DNA of 47,025 bases, from assembly GCA_964597305.1 (NCBI GenBank), contig CAZQWU010000005.1, positions 1-47,025 on the forward strand. Reading direction: 5' to 3'. The stretch comes from UBA7398 sp964597305. Lineage in GTDB: Bacteria; Actinomycetota; Actinomycetes; Nanopelagicales; Nanopelagicaceae. A program made the translations under genes and the position numbers. Below, piece after piece: positions 34,174 to 42,419 of this stretch. The notes under the pieces are model-generated. The model did no database searches. It was not told where the DNA came from and was given only the letters and a program-made list of their open reading frames with translations. Positions within the stretch are counted from its first letter, which is position 1. Each line of letters opens with the position of its first letter.

Positions 34174-34659
34174 TTATCCAATAAGCGGCGTGATATTAAG
34201 TGCGAGAAAGATCGATGGCGCAAATGCATAGCGTGAGCGTTTGTGACAGATCCACATCGCTAGTGCATACAACGAAGCAAAGCTCCAACTGACAATCTGT
34301 AAGTTGACCACGCGAGCGATAAGGAAGGGCCAAGATTGGTCGTGAGTCAGGACAAGGTGGCCACTTAATACCATTAACAATTTCACATCACCCATTCCCA
34401 TTGAGGGCTTATCAAAGATAGCTATGGCAATTGCGATAAGCGTTACGTAAAAAATCGCAACGCAGATCATCGATATCGCGACGAGCTCCAGTCGATGCCA
34501 CGGACGAAAAAGAACGAAGTAAAGAATGTCTAACTGAATCAGCAATGCCAGGTGAGAATTAGGAATTCGAAAAGTACGACTATCAATCCATGCCACACGA
34601 AGGGCTAATACTCGATACGTACATTCCAACGAAAAAGAAAAAATACTCAAAAGCATCAT
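34174..34659 (-). CDS. Prepilin peptidase, A24 family, minimal form
   Basis: Membrane aspartyl protease that cleaves type IV prepilin-like leaders. The 161-aa protein has about four to five helices with the two catalytic aspartates, D26 in WIDSRTFRIPN and D91 in GMGDVKLL. The N-terminal methyltransferase domain of full PilD is absent, as in TadV/CpaA-type enzymes. No pilin or assembly gene is in the window. It lies between aroE and aroC. Either ATG 34659 or ATG 34656 may be used; TAGGCT lies 6 bases before the second. Confidence 0.85.
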   Translation of the reverse strand: MMLLSIFSFSLECTYRVLALRVAWIDSRTFRIPNSHLALLIQLDILYFVLFRPWHRLELVAISMICVAIFYVTLIAIAIAIFDKPSMGMGDVKLLMVLSGHLVLTHDQSWPFLIARVVNLQIVSWSFASLYALAMWICHKRSRYAFAPSIFLALNITPLIG

Positions 34660-34689
34660 GTGAGCCTAGCAAGAAACTTCTACCTCACA

Positions 34690-35535
34690 CTAACGGGCAC
34701 TCTCCTTGTGGATAGTTGATGCGATAGCACTTCGTAAAACGTGTCGCATTCCATCATGATCAAATCTTTTCCCTGTCATCATGGCAATTTGCGGAATCGC
34801 TTGCGCTATTAATAACTCTGTACCGTCAATTACTCGACCCCCGGCTCCCAGCCACGTAACAAGAGTCTGGCGAGGTCGCGGTGCATAAACCGCATCAAGA
34901 AGAACCATCGCATCGGAAATCTTGTGGGAATTTTCGTGAATTGTTTGAGAGAGAAATTCTGTGGTTTCGACTGGCGTCGTATTGATGACCATCCTCGCAG
35001 CAATTACCTGTTTGATATGTGTCCAAGGAACTAAAGACAGATTGCTCTTGGTGATACAGGATCTGAGTTGATGTTCTCTCGCTGCAGTTCGTGAAACGAC
35101 GTGAATAGTAGAAACTTTTCCATCCAATGCTTTCAGCGCTGCCCGTGCAGTACCACCTGCTCCCACTATTGTCACAGTGTCATCGTGGGAAATGTTTTCA
35201 TCTCGGATTAGTTCGGCAAAGCCCGTGATATCCGTCGAGCAGGCTGACATTGCTCGATCACTACCAAAGAGGAGAAGATTTGCTGAATTAATCTGTTGCG
35301 CATCAGGTTCAATATCGTTAGTCAGGTCGAAAACACTCTCTTTAAGCGGCATGGTTAAAGAAAATCCACGCCAATCATCGCTTTTTGCTTGAAGTATGAA
35401 TTTCGGAAAATCTGCTTCTGTAACATCCAGCGCGGTATAAGTTCCAGTAATCCCTAACTCTCTATAAGCGCGATTATGAAGAAGTGGCGAAAGCGAATGT
35501 GCAACCGGAGACCCCAGAACTGCAGCGCGAATCAT
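34690..35535 (-). CDS. aroE: Shikimate dehydrogenase
   Basis: Reduces 3-dehydroshikimate with NADPH. From ATG 35535 the 281-aa protein begins MIRAAVLGSPVAHSLSP (substrate serines) and has the catalytic Lys in LTMPLK and the nucleotide loop VGAGGTARAAL. AAGGGGA precedes the ATG, which overlaps the mltG stop by 4 bases. The frame 18 codons upstream belongs to mltG. The segment after the nucleotide loop reads VVSRT, close to the NADP-type NRT. Confidence 0.93.
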   Translation of the reverse strand: MIRAAVLGSPVAHSLSPLLHNRAYRELGITGTYTALDVTEADFPKFILQAKSDDWRGFSLTMPLKESVFDLTNDIEPDAQQINSANLLLFGSDRAMSACSTDITGFAELIRDENISHDDTVTIVGAGGTARAALKALDGKVSTIHVVSRTAAREHQLRSCITKSNLSLVPWTHIKQVIAARMVINTTPVETTEFLSQTIHENSHKISDAMVLLDAVYAPRPRQTLVTWLGAGGRVIDGTELLIAQAIPQIAMMTGKRFDHDGMRHVLRSAIASTIHKESAR

Positions 35536-36581
35536 CGTTTCCCCTTGAAGAGCCCGGACTTGACGTTGGCTAAATATTCTTTCTTCCACATCAAAAATTC
35601 ATCATGTGACCGAGTAAATCGAGTGTCGCCTGGTGCCACAGTGATGAAATACAACCAATCGCCAGACGCTGGCGAGAGGACTGCTTCCAGTGCGGCTTTC
35701 GTTGGTGATCCAATGGGACCGGGTGGTAGCCCATAATGTTGATAGGTGTTGTAAGCGCTTTTAATGCGAGTGTCTTTTAATGCGAGTGTTATTTCTCCAC
35801 GGCGTTGCAAGACATAGTGGACTGTCGTGTCCAGTTGTAGTGGCATTGAGATCGTGAGCCTATTATAGATAACTCGCGCAACTTTCCGATAGTCAACTGG
35901 ATCAGCCTCTGCCTGTACCAAGGAGGCGATTATTAACAATTGATATCCAGTAAATCCTTCGATGTTCTTCGTAAAATCAATGGTTGAAGTTTGCGCAGTG
36001 AACGTTGCAACCATCTTCGATAGTACTTCACGTGCTGTGGTTCCCGGGACAAATGAATAATGGGCGGGATACAAAAACCCTTCTGGATTTTTCGTTTTGG
36101 TTGCAAAAGGAAGTTGTACCTGCGAGAACGCTTGAATTATCTCGTTTTTAGAGTAACCAACATTCACCATCTCCGTAACAACTTCCGATAGGCGAGCACC
36201 ATCTGCCACGGTAATAAGACCGCGAATTCTATTTTTATCTAACAATTGTTCGAGCGCCTGTCGAGCGGGGATGCGAGACTCTATGAGATGAACTCCCGGG
36301 GCAACTCGTGAGCTACGTGGATCGCCCACAGCAACTCGGAAATAGGCTTCCGATGATTTAACGATCCCTAACTCAAAAAGTTTTTTGGCAGTTTCTGAAC
36401 CGGTCTCGCCATTGGAAATCTCTACCTCCTTCTCGCTGCCTGGATTTCCCTGAGGAAAATCTGGAGCGTGAGCCGGACCGGAATGGAGCGCTCTCAAGGA
36501 CAAAGCAAGGATCGCAACACCTAAGACCGGAATGGATAATCGGAACAGAGGTTTAAAAGTATTCGTCGTCATTTTCTTCAC
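35532..36581 (-). CDS. mltG: Endolytic murein transglycosylase MltG
   Basis: Membrane-anchored enzyme that cuts nascent glycan strands. The 349-aa protein has one N-terminal membrane segment (about 14-30) and the YceG domain with EGFLYPAHYSF, ASLVQAEA and YNTYQHYGLPPGPI. In ASLVQAEA the first acidic position of the common ASIVEKE reads Gln; the second Glu, which I believe is the more invariant, is kept. The GTG at 36581 overlaps the ruvX stop (GTGA); ATG 36572 is an alternative. Confidence 0.93.
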   Translation of the reverse strand: MKKMTTNTFKPLFRLSIPVLGVAILALSLRALHSGPAHAPDFPQGNPGSEKEVEISNGETGSETAKKLFELGIVKSSEAYFRVAVGDPRSSRVAPGVHLIESRIPARQALEQLLDKNRIRGLITVADGARLSEVVTEMVNVGYSKNEIIQAFSQVQLPFATKTKNPEGFLYPAHYSFVPGTTAREVLSKMVATFTAQTSTIDFTKNIEGFTGYQLLIIASLVQAEADPVDYRKVARVIYNRLTISMPLQLDTTVHYVLQRRGEITLALKDTRIKSAYNTYQHYGLPPGPIGSPTKAALEAVLSPASGDWLYFITVAPGDTRFTRSHDEFLMWKKEYLANVKSGLFKGKR

Positions 36582-37024
36582 ACTGGTGTTCCGGCATAGC
36601 GTCCATGACTTTTTTCAAAATTCAGCGCGCTTTCCAAAATTGTTGTTGCTGCAATTTGATCAATTATTTTTTTATTTCGAGATGGTGATTTTCCTATTGC
36701 GGTGAGTTGTTTGGCTGCGCTAGTTGATGACAATCGCTCATCGATGAGGTACACCGGAATTTCGAATTCGCGCATAATCTGCAAGGCAAAATTTCGACAC
36801 GCTTCTGCGCTCGAACCACTGTGGCCCGAGAGATGAGTTGCCATTCCTACGTAGGCCATAACTGGCGCGTAGTCTGCAAACAACTCAAAAAGAGATTGTT
36901 CGAGTGTCTCATCATTGATCAACGTCATGAGGGGTACAGCTACTAATCCATCCGCATCGGCTATTGCAACCCCGATTCGTTTACTACCAAAATCAAAAGC
37001 TAATCTTTTTCCGTGGTGGATCAT
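36578..37024 (-). CDS. ruvX: Holliday junction resolvase-like RNase H-fold protein (YqgF/RuvX)
   Basis: The 148-aa protein has the RNase H-like catalytic strand LAFDFGSKRIGVA with D11, a middle acidic strand ending VYLIDERLSS, and a C-terminal KKIIDQIAATTIL with Asp. Family members are linked to 16S rRNA 5' maturation or Holliday-junction cleavage. The ATG overlaps the alaS stop by 4 bases and the stop overlaps mltG: the typical alaS-ruvX-mltG-aroE order. Confidence 0.94.
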   Translation of the reverse strand: MIHHGKRLAFDFGSKRIGVAIADADGLVAVPLMTLINDETLEQSLFELFADYAPVMAYVGMATHLSGHSGSSAEACRNFALQIMREFEIPVYLIDERLSSTSAAKQLTAIGKSPSRNKKIIDQIAATTILESALNFEKSHGRYAGTPV

Positions 37025-39702
37025 TGAATCTGAACGGTAATAAGTTTTTTGATCTCCGAAAAGGCAGAATCAAGCGCTTCCCACTTTTCACCGCCGCCTT
37101 GCGCAAAATCATCCTTTCCACCACCGCCACCACCTAATATTGTTGAAGCGCTTTTCGCTAAGAAACCCGCTTTTAATCCACGTGCTCTTGCCTGATCATC
37201 CGTTGATACAACAAGAACTACCCGACCATTGATTCTCGAAGCAAGAACAATGACACTAGGTGACATCGTGTTTCGCAGTTCCAATGAAATAGTCCGTAAA
37301 TCTTCAGCCGATACACCTGCCGGCATCGCTGCTGCAATAACTGAAATATCTCGAATCTTTTCCACTCGCGCGGGTAGTTCTGCGGCTGCGGCGCGTGCCT
37401 TGGCGGTATTCGCGATTGCAAGTTCTTTCTCTACCTCACGCATCCTTGTCAGCAGGTCATGTATACGCTCTGGTAGTTCTTCTACCCGCGAGCCCTTAAT
37501 TAATTCTGTAAGGGAATTGAGCAGTACATGTTCCCGAGCAAGAAAACGATAAGCATCAACCCCCACGAGAGCTTCAACTCGGCGCACTCCTGCCCCGATC
37601 GATGATTCGGAAAGAAGTTTCACAACACCTAACTGTCCAGATCGAGACACATGCGTTCCGCCACATAATTCTCGCGCCCAATCGCCAACGCTAACGACAC
37701 GAACCCGTTCACCATATTTCTCGCCAAAAAGAGCCATGGCACCAATTGCCTGTGCCTCTTGTTGCGACATCTCCACCGCATTCACTTCGAGATCTTCAAG
37801 TAACAAAGTATTGACACGCGATTCAACATCACTGAGAACACTTGATGAAACTGCCGTTGCCGAGGGAAAATCAAATCGAAAACGTCCCGGCGAATTCTCT
37901 GATCCAGCTTGAGTTGCTGTTTCACCTAATATTTCGCGAAAAGCTTTATGAACCATATGTGTTGCAGTATGTGCGCGGGATATCCCAGCCCGTCGCTCAT
38001 GGTCAATCTTCGCTAAAACGTTTTGGCCACGCGTTATCTGACCTGAAAGCACTCGCCCACGATGAATAAAAAGACCTGGCACTGGGGTTTGTACATCATC
38101 AATCTCAACTACGGCTCCGTTACTAAGACTGATATGACCGCCATCAGCTAATTGACCACCGCCTTCGGCATAAAAAGGTGTGCGATTAAGTACAACTTCA
38201 ACTTCTTGGTCTACTGATGCTTCATCTGCAATCTTTCCATCGATGAGCAAGCTTTCAATTGTCGCTTCCCCTTCGAATGCGTGATAACCAATAAATTCAC
38301 TTCTACCTGAACTATCGAGAATTTTTCGATACTCACTTAAATCAGTGTGACCAGTTTTTTTAGCCTTTGCGTCAGCTTTAGCGCGATCTTTCTGTTCCTT
38401 CATCAACCGCTTAAAACCTTCTACATCAATCGTAAGACCTTGTTCGCCCGCCATTTCTAACGTTAAATCAAATGGAAATCCATAGGTGTCATGGAGTTTA
38501 AATACCTCTTCGGCAGCTAATCGATCGCCGCCAGATCGTTTGACTGATGCGCTTGCAACATCAAATATCTGTGTTCCACTTCGAAGCGTTTGCAGAAATG
38601 TTGCCTCCTCGGCTTCTGCGACAGCCACGATACGTTTTTTATCAGCAACAAGTTCTGGGTACTGTGGCCCCATTGCCATTAATGAAGTTTCAATCAACTC
38701 CTTCATCGTGTGATCTGGCGCGCCTAATAACCTCATATTTCGAGTAGTACGACGCATCATTCGACGCAAAATATATCCACGACCTTCATTGCCTGGTGTT
38801 ACACCATCACCAATTAACATCAGTGCAGTACGAGAATGATCCGCTACGACGCGAAGTGAAATATCTGTGTGATTCGATTTTCCATAAGAGACCCCTGCAA
38901 GTTCAGAGGCTTTGGTAAGTATTTGCATCGTGGTGTCAATTTCATAAATATTCTCAACGCCTTGTAGGAGCGCAGCGGTACGTTCGAGGCCTAGTCCGGT
39001 ATCAATATTTTTCGCAGGTAATTCACCAAGAATGGGATAATTTTCTTTACCTGGACCTTCGCCACGAATGTTCTGCATGAAGACGAGATTCCATACTTCA
39101 AGATAGCGATCTTCATCAGCAATCGGTCCGCCATCTTTTCCGTACTTTGGTCCACGGTCAAAATAAATTTCCGAACACGGTCCACACGGTCCCGGAACGC
39201 CCATGGACCAAAAGTTATCTGCCATCCCTCTGCGTTGAATTCGCTCGTGCGGGACACCAATCTTGTGGTGCCAAATATTCGCTGCTTCATCATCATCCAA
39301 ATACACAGTTACCCAGAGTTTTTCTTCTGGAAATCCGTATCCGCCCTGGGAAATGGGATTGGTGAGAAGTTCCCAAGCCATTTCAATGGCGCCCTCTTTA
39401 AAATAATCGCCAAACGAGAAATTTCCACACATTTGAAAAAACGATGCATGGCGAGTTGTTTTTCCCACCTCATCGATGTCGAGAGTACGGACGCATTTTT
39501 GCACCGAAGTCGCCCGAGAATACGGTGGAGTCATTTCGCCGAGGAAGTATGGTTTAAATGGCACCATGCCAGCATTTACTAAGAGCAAATTGGGATCATT
39601 AAGAATTAATGAAGCAGAGGGAACTACTGTGTGAGTAAGGCCAGTCTTACTTCCAGATTCAAAGAATCGTAACCAGCGTGAACGAATCTCCGCTGAATCC
39701 AC
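37021..39702 (-). CDS. alaS: Alanyl-tRNA synthetase
   Basis: Charges tRNA-Ala and edits mischarged Ser/Gly. The 893-aa protein has the class II core (GMVPFKPYFLG, CGNFSFGDYFKEGAI), the tRNA-recognition domain, the editing-site zinc ligands HTATH and CGGTH, and a C-terminal C-Ala domain with a glycine-rich GGGGGGKDDFAQGGG. The GTG at 39702 directly abuts the TAA of the DUF948 gene with no gap. Confidence 0.98.
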   Translation of the reverse strand: MDSAEIRSRWLRFFESGSKTGLTHTVVPSASLILNDPNLLLVNAGMVPFKPYFLGEMTPPYSRATSVQKCVRTLDIDEVGKTTRHASFFQMCGNFSFGDYFKEGAIEMAWELLTNPISQGGYGFPEEKLWVTVYLDDDEAANIWHHKIGVPHERIQRRGMADNFWSMGVPGPCGPCSEIYFDRGPKYGKDGGPIADEDRYLEVWNLVFMQNIRGEGPGKENYPILGELPAKNIDTGLGLERTAALLQGVENIYEIDTTMQILTKASELAGVSYGKSNHTDISLRVVADHSRTALMLIGDGVTPGNEGRGYILRRMMRRTTRNMRLLGAPDHTMKELIETSLMAMGPQYPELVADKKRIVAVAEAEEATFLQTLRSGTQIFDVASASVKRSGGDRLAAEEVFKLHDTYGFPFDLTLEMAGEQGLTIDVEGFKRLMKEQKDRAKADAKAKKTGHTDLSEYRKILDSSGRSEFIGYHAFEGEATIESLLIDGKIADEASVDQEVEVVLNRTPFYAEGGGQLADGGHISLSNGAVVEIDDVQTPVPGLFIHRGRVLSGQITRGQNVLAKIDHERRAGISRAHTATHMVHKAFREILGETATQAGSENSPGRFRFDFPSATAVSSSVLSDVESRVNTLLLEDLEVNAVEMSQQEAQAIGAMALFGEKYGERVRVVSVGDWARELCGGTHVSRSGQLGVVKLLSESSIGAGVRRVEALVGVDAYRFLAREHVLLNSLTELIKGSRVEELPERIHDLLTRMREVEKELAIANTAKARAAAAELPARVEKIRDISVIAAAMPAGVSAEDLRTISLELRNTMSPSVIVLASRINGRVVLVVSTDDQARARGLKAGFLAKSASTILGGGGGGKDDFAQGGGEKWEALDSAFSEIKKLITVQIQ

Positions 39703-40092
39703 TTAGTCGTAATCCTCGTCAGAAGCGCTTCGTTTGCGCTTTGTTCGCTTTTTCGTTTTACCACGAAGTTTGGCAGCAGTAAGGAGACTTCCCGCGACTT
39801 TCATCGCTAAATCATTTTTCGTTAAAAAAGAGTTGGTGCTTTCAGCAATTTTGGAAGTGACATCCTCGATAGTGTGCGTGACTTTATTAATACTCTGTAG
39901 GGGCCCATTAACCAATTTCACGGTCGTCGTTACCTCTTCGAGTAACGGGGTTGTTTCATTTTTCACATCTCGGATTGCTGCGGAGACTTGGTCAATCACT
40001 CGACCTAGTCGAATCACTGCATAGGCAATCGCAATAGCAATGACCGCAGCTGCGGACGAGAGAATGATGACAGCGATTCCACCTGGACCCAT
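39703..40092 (-). CDS. DUF948 membrane-anchored coiled-coil protein
   Basis: A 129-aa protein with one N-terminal membrane helix (about 6-27), then a helical, heptad-like region (SAAIRDVKNETTPLLEEV...) and a very basic tail (KLRGKTKKRTKRKR). It matches the DUF948 family commonly found just before alaS in actinobacteria; function unknown. ATG 40092 has TAATCT 6 bases upstream, so it may begin a leaderless transcript covering alaS-ruvX-mltG-aroE. Confidence 0.87.
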   Translation of the reverse strand: MGPGGIAVIILSSAAAVIAIAIAYAVIRLGRVIDQVSAAIRDVKNETTPLLEEVTTTVKLVNGPLQSINKVTHTIEDVTSKIAESTNSFLTKNDLAMKVAGSLLTAAKLRGKTKKRTKRKRSASDEDYD

Positions 40093-40098
40093 ACAGCT

Positions 40099-40104
40099 AG
40101 ATTA
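40099..40104 (-). promoter_or_regulatory. Putative -10 box (TAATCT) for the leaderless DUF948-alaS unit
   Basis: TAATCT on the minus strand, then AGCTGT (6 bases), then ATG 40092. Its first three bases are the stop codon of the FtsH-like gene. Confidence 0.5.
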
Positions 40105-42345
40105 CCCGAGTTGTGGAAGCGGTACCTCGGGTTTTTTATGTTCGGCATGCGCTATTACCGCAGCGCGGTGATATCTCTCAATTGCCTCGATAATCTCAGG
40201 ATTTCGATATGGCTGACCATTCACCATTGGTCCTTGTCGACCTTCGATGACTGCAACGACATCATCACCACTCAATGTCTTATGAGTTTCAAGGGCATGT
40301 GCTAGCGCTAGTACTTCAGTGCGATGAGCGGTCAGAATTTCTTCCGATTTTCGTAGGAGCGACGCGAGATTATCTTCAATTCGATCAGCTAATGCGCGTT
40401 TCATCTCTTTACTGGAATCATCCTTTGCTTTACCACCACCGGGCGTACCAATTTCAAGTCGCCGACTGGATGCATACGATGAAACCGTAGATCCCATTCC
40501 CCATTGCCCTTCCATCAGGGCTGCAACTGTGGTTGCGCTCTCGAGATCACCAGATACGCCAGATGAATTATCGCCATTGAAGAACATTCGTTCACCAGCA
40601 AGTGATGCGAGTGAAACCAGAATGTCAGATTCGTATTCAGTTCGCCAGCGAGTGAACTGGTCATCAGGTGGAATGCTCGCCACCATTCCCAGGTAATCTG
40701 AACCTTTCTCAATCGTTGCTAAATCAATTGACATGTGTTTGCGAGTGAGATGCGCCATCACGGCATGACATGCTTCATGTACTGCGACCGCATGTCGTTC
40801 GCGTTCGATGTACTCCACATCCTCGGCAGGTCCAAGTTCTTTCAATTGCTTGGCCCGCAATACATCTGACCAAATAATCGATGTTCGCCCATGTCGAATC
40901 GCCATGATGAGCGCTTCATTAATTAAATCCTTGATTGACGCACCAGTCGCGTATGGGGTGATTGTTGCGAGCTTGTCTATTTCATCTGCCGTTAAAGAAT
41001 GTGAAACTTTTGCTAAATAACCTTCATATGTTCTGATTCGACCAGCTTTGCTTGGGTAGCCAACTCGATACATACGATCAATACGACCTGGGCGAAGCAA
41101 CGCTTCATCGAGCGCCTCTGGCATGTTCGTTGCCATCACAACCAAAATTCGATACTTCGGTGGATTCTTTGGTCTCATGCCAAGAGTGCGACGGACAATG
41201 CGGTTGAAAAATCCTCGAGGCTTTTTCAATCCAGAAAGTTCAGTGAGTAACGCTTGCAAAGTTCCCATACCGCCACCATTGCCACCTGCTGCTGATCCCA
41301 TGACAAATTTCTCATGGGCAACAAGAGATGCCGCGGCCGGTGATAAATAAGTTCCACCGTGGCAGGGATCTGAAAATATCTCTGTACTGAAACGACCCGG
41401 TTGTCCGGACGTCACAATTCCACGATTACCCAACGAGTCGGCTTCATCAAAGAAAACAACAACGCCACCGTAACGAAGCGCAAGTTTGCGGAGTTTTCTA
41501 AAGAGACCTTTCACTTTTAATACGCCTACGCCAAAAAACATATTGTTGAAGGCGCCAGGATCAACGAAAACGAAGGGTTTTCCTGTTTCACCTGCCATCG
41601 CTTCGGCCATTAAAGTTTTACCAGTACCAGGTGGTCCCCAGAGCAAAATTCCACCGGGAACATAACCGCCATGAGTTTCGATACTTTCTGGATTTTCAAG
41701 GAATACTAAATTTTCGCGTATCCGATTAAGTACATGATCTTGGCCCCAGACATCCGAGAAGCGAGTTCGAATATCGTCTGGGAAATAAGTATCTATCCCC
41801 CCGCGACTTAAGAACCAGAAAATCGCGACAAATTGAATGATGACAAAAAAGACAGCAAATAAAAGTTGACCCAATAACGGTAAAGCGCTCCACAATGCTT
41901 TCGGTGCAAAAAAGAGAGCGCGCGCAGGTGGTTCTTTGTAAATCGCACCCAGAACAACTGCAAAAAGTGCAACGAGAAGTAGCGCTTTTATCGCCCGCGA
42001 AAGTCGAAATCGTGTCCAATCACTTAAATGATGAACTGTTCGATCGACGAAAGAAAAATACGTCTGCCACATTCCGTGATAGGGCGCAAGTAATTCTGAG
42101 AGTAGAAAATGAACTTGCCGCAATAATTCAACGGCGAGAAGTAAAAATATCCACCATCGTTGCCGAGCCGTCATTGCGCAGGCATCCGAAAACCCCAGGA
42201 TGGGGTTGTTCGACATTTCGGCCCATGTGAGAACAAAGAAAACTATGGCAAAGAGTGTGATGAATTTCGTGCGGTCAAAGAACGAGAGATGAACGCGAGT
42301 TGAGCGATCGGTATCGCGCATTTTGCTCTGCATATCCTGACTCAC
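40102..42345 (-). CDS. FtsH-like membrane AAA+ zinc metalloprotease
   Basis: A 747-aa protein with four predicted membrane segments (about 28-43, 64-83, 118-136, 152-180) in place of FtsH's two. The AAA+ module has Walker A GPPGTGKT (237-244), pore loop MFFGVG, Walker B VVFFDEAD and the arginine-finger region ATNMPEALDEALLRPGR. About 55 extra residues (304-359) and a second basic insert (about 374-397) lie between Walker B and that region. The M41 protease domain has HEACH (523-527) and D600 in GDLESAT as third zinc ligand, so proteolysis should work. The start is GTG 42345 with GGGAG upstream. It is preceded by two overlapping micro-ORFs. Confidence 0.9.
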   Translation of the reverse strand: MSQDMQSKMRDTDRSTRVHLSFFDRTKFITLFAIVFFVLTWAEMSNNPILGFSDACAMTARQRWWIFLLLAVELLRQVHFLLSELLAPYHGMWQTYFSFVDRTVHHLSDWTRFRLSRAIKALLLVALFAVVLGAIYKEPPARALFFAPKALWSALPLLGQLLFAVFFVIIQFVAIFWFLSRGGIDTYFPDDIRTRFSDVWGQDHVLNRIRENLVFLENPESIETHGGYVPGGILLWGPPGTGKTLMAEAMAGETGKPFVFVDPGAFNNMFFGVGVLKVKGLFRKLRKLALRYGGVVVFFDEADSLGNRGIVTSGQPGRFSTEIFSDPCHGGTYLSPAAASLVAHEKFVMGSAAGGNGGGMGTLQALLTELSGLKKPRGFFNRIVRRTLGMRPKNPPKYRILVVMATNMPEALDEALLRPGRIDRMYRVGYPSKAGRIRTYEGYLAKVSHSLTADEIDKLATITPYATGASIKDLINEALIMAIRHGRTSIIWSDVLRAKQLKELGPAEDVEYIERERHAVAVHEACHAVMAHLTRKHMSIDLATIEKGSDYLGMVASIPPDDQFTRWRTEYESDILVSLASLAGERMFFNGDNSSGVSGDLESATTVAALMEGQWGMGSTVSSYASSRRLEIGTPGGGKAKDDSSKEMKRALADRIEDNLASLLRKSEEILTAHRTEVLALAHALETHKTLSGDDVVAVIEGRQGPMVNGQPYRNPEIIEAIERYHRAAVIAHAEHKKPEVPLPQLG

Positions 42346-42377
42346 TGGTCTCCCACTTTCATCTTTTCCACTTTCAT
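42342..42377 (-). CDS. Micro-ORF 2 (11 aa) coupled to the FtsH-like gene
   Basis: ATG 42377 opens MKVEKMKVGDQ and stops at 42344-42342. Its TGA overlaps the FtsH-like GTG by 4 bases (GTGA). GGGA stands 2 bases before its ATG. Its start overlaps the stop of micro-ORF 1. It is too short to judge coding on its own; position is the only support. Confidence 0.3.
   Translation of the reverse strand: MKVEKMKVGDQ
42353..42377. repeat. Ten-base direct repeat CCACTTTCAT
   Basis: Two exact copies, 42353-42362 and 42368-42377, lie in the purine-rich (minus strand) gap before the FtsH-like gene. They encode the repeated MKV of micro-ORF 2. Confidence 0.7.
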
Positions 42378-42406
42378 ATTCCCATTTCCATTTTTCCCTG
42401 TTTCAT
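42374..42406 (-). CDS. Micro-ORF 1 (10 aa) upstream of the FtsH-like gene
   Basis: ATG 42406 opens MKQGKMEMGI and stops at 42376-42374. It starts 13 bases after the lipoprotein stop and its TGA overlaps micro-ORF 2 by 4 bases (ATGA). No ribosome site is evident, so it would depend on ribosomes finishing the lipoprotein gene. Confidence 0.25.
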   Translation of the reverse strand: MKQGKMEMGI

Positions 42407-42419
42407 GAACGTTATCGGA

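Noticed and set aside
35532..36581. MltG inactive because of the ASLVQAEA variant
   Set aside because: The second Glu, which I believe is the invariant one, is kept, so loss of activity is not supported.
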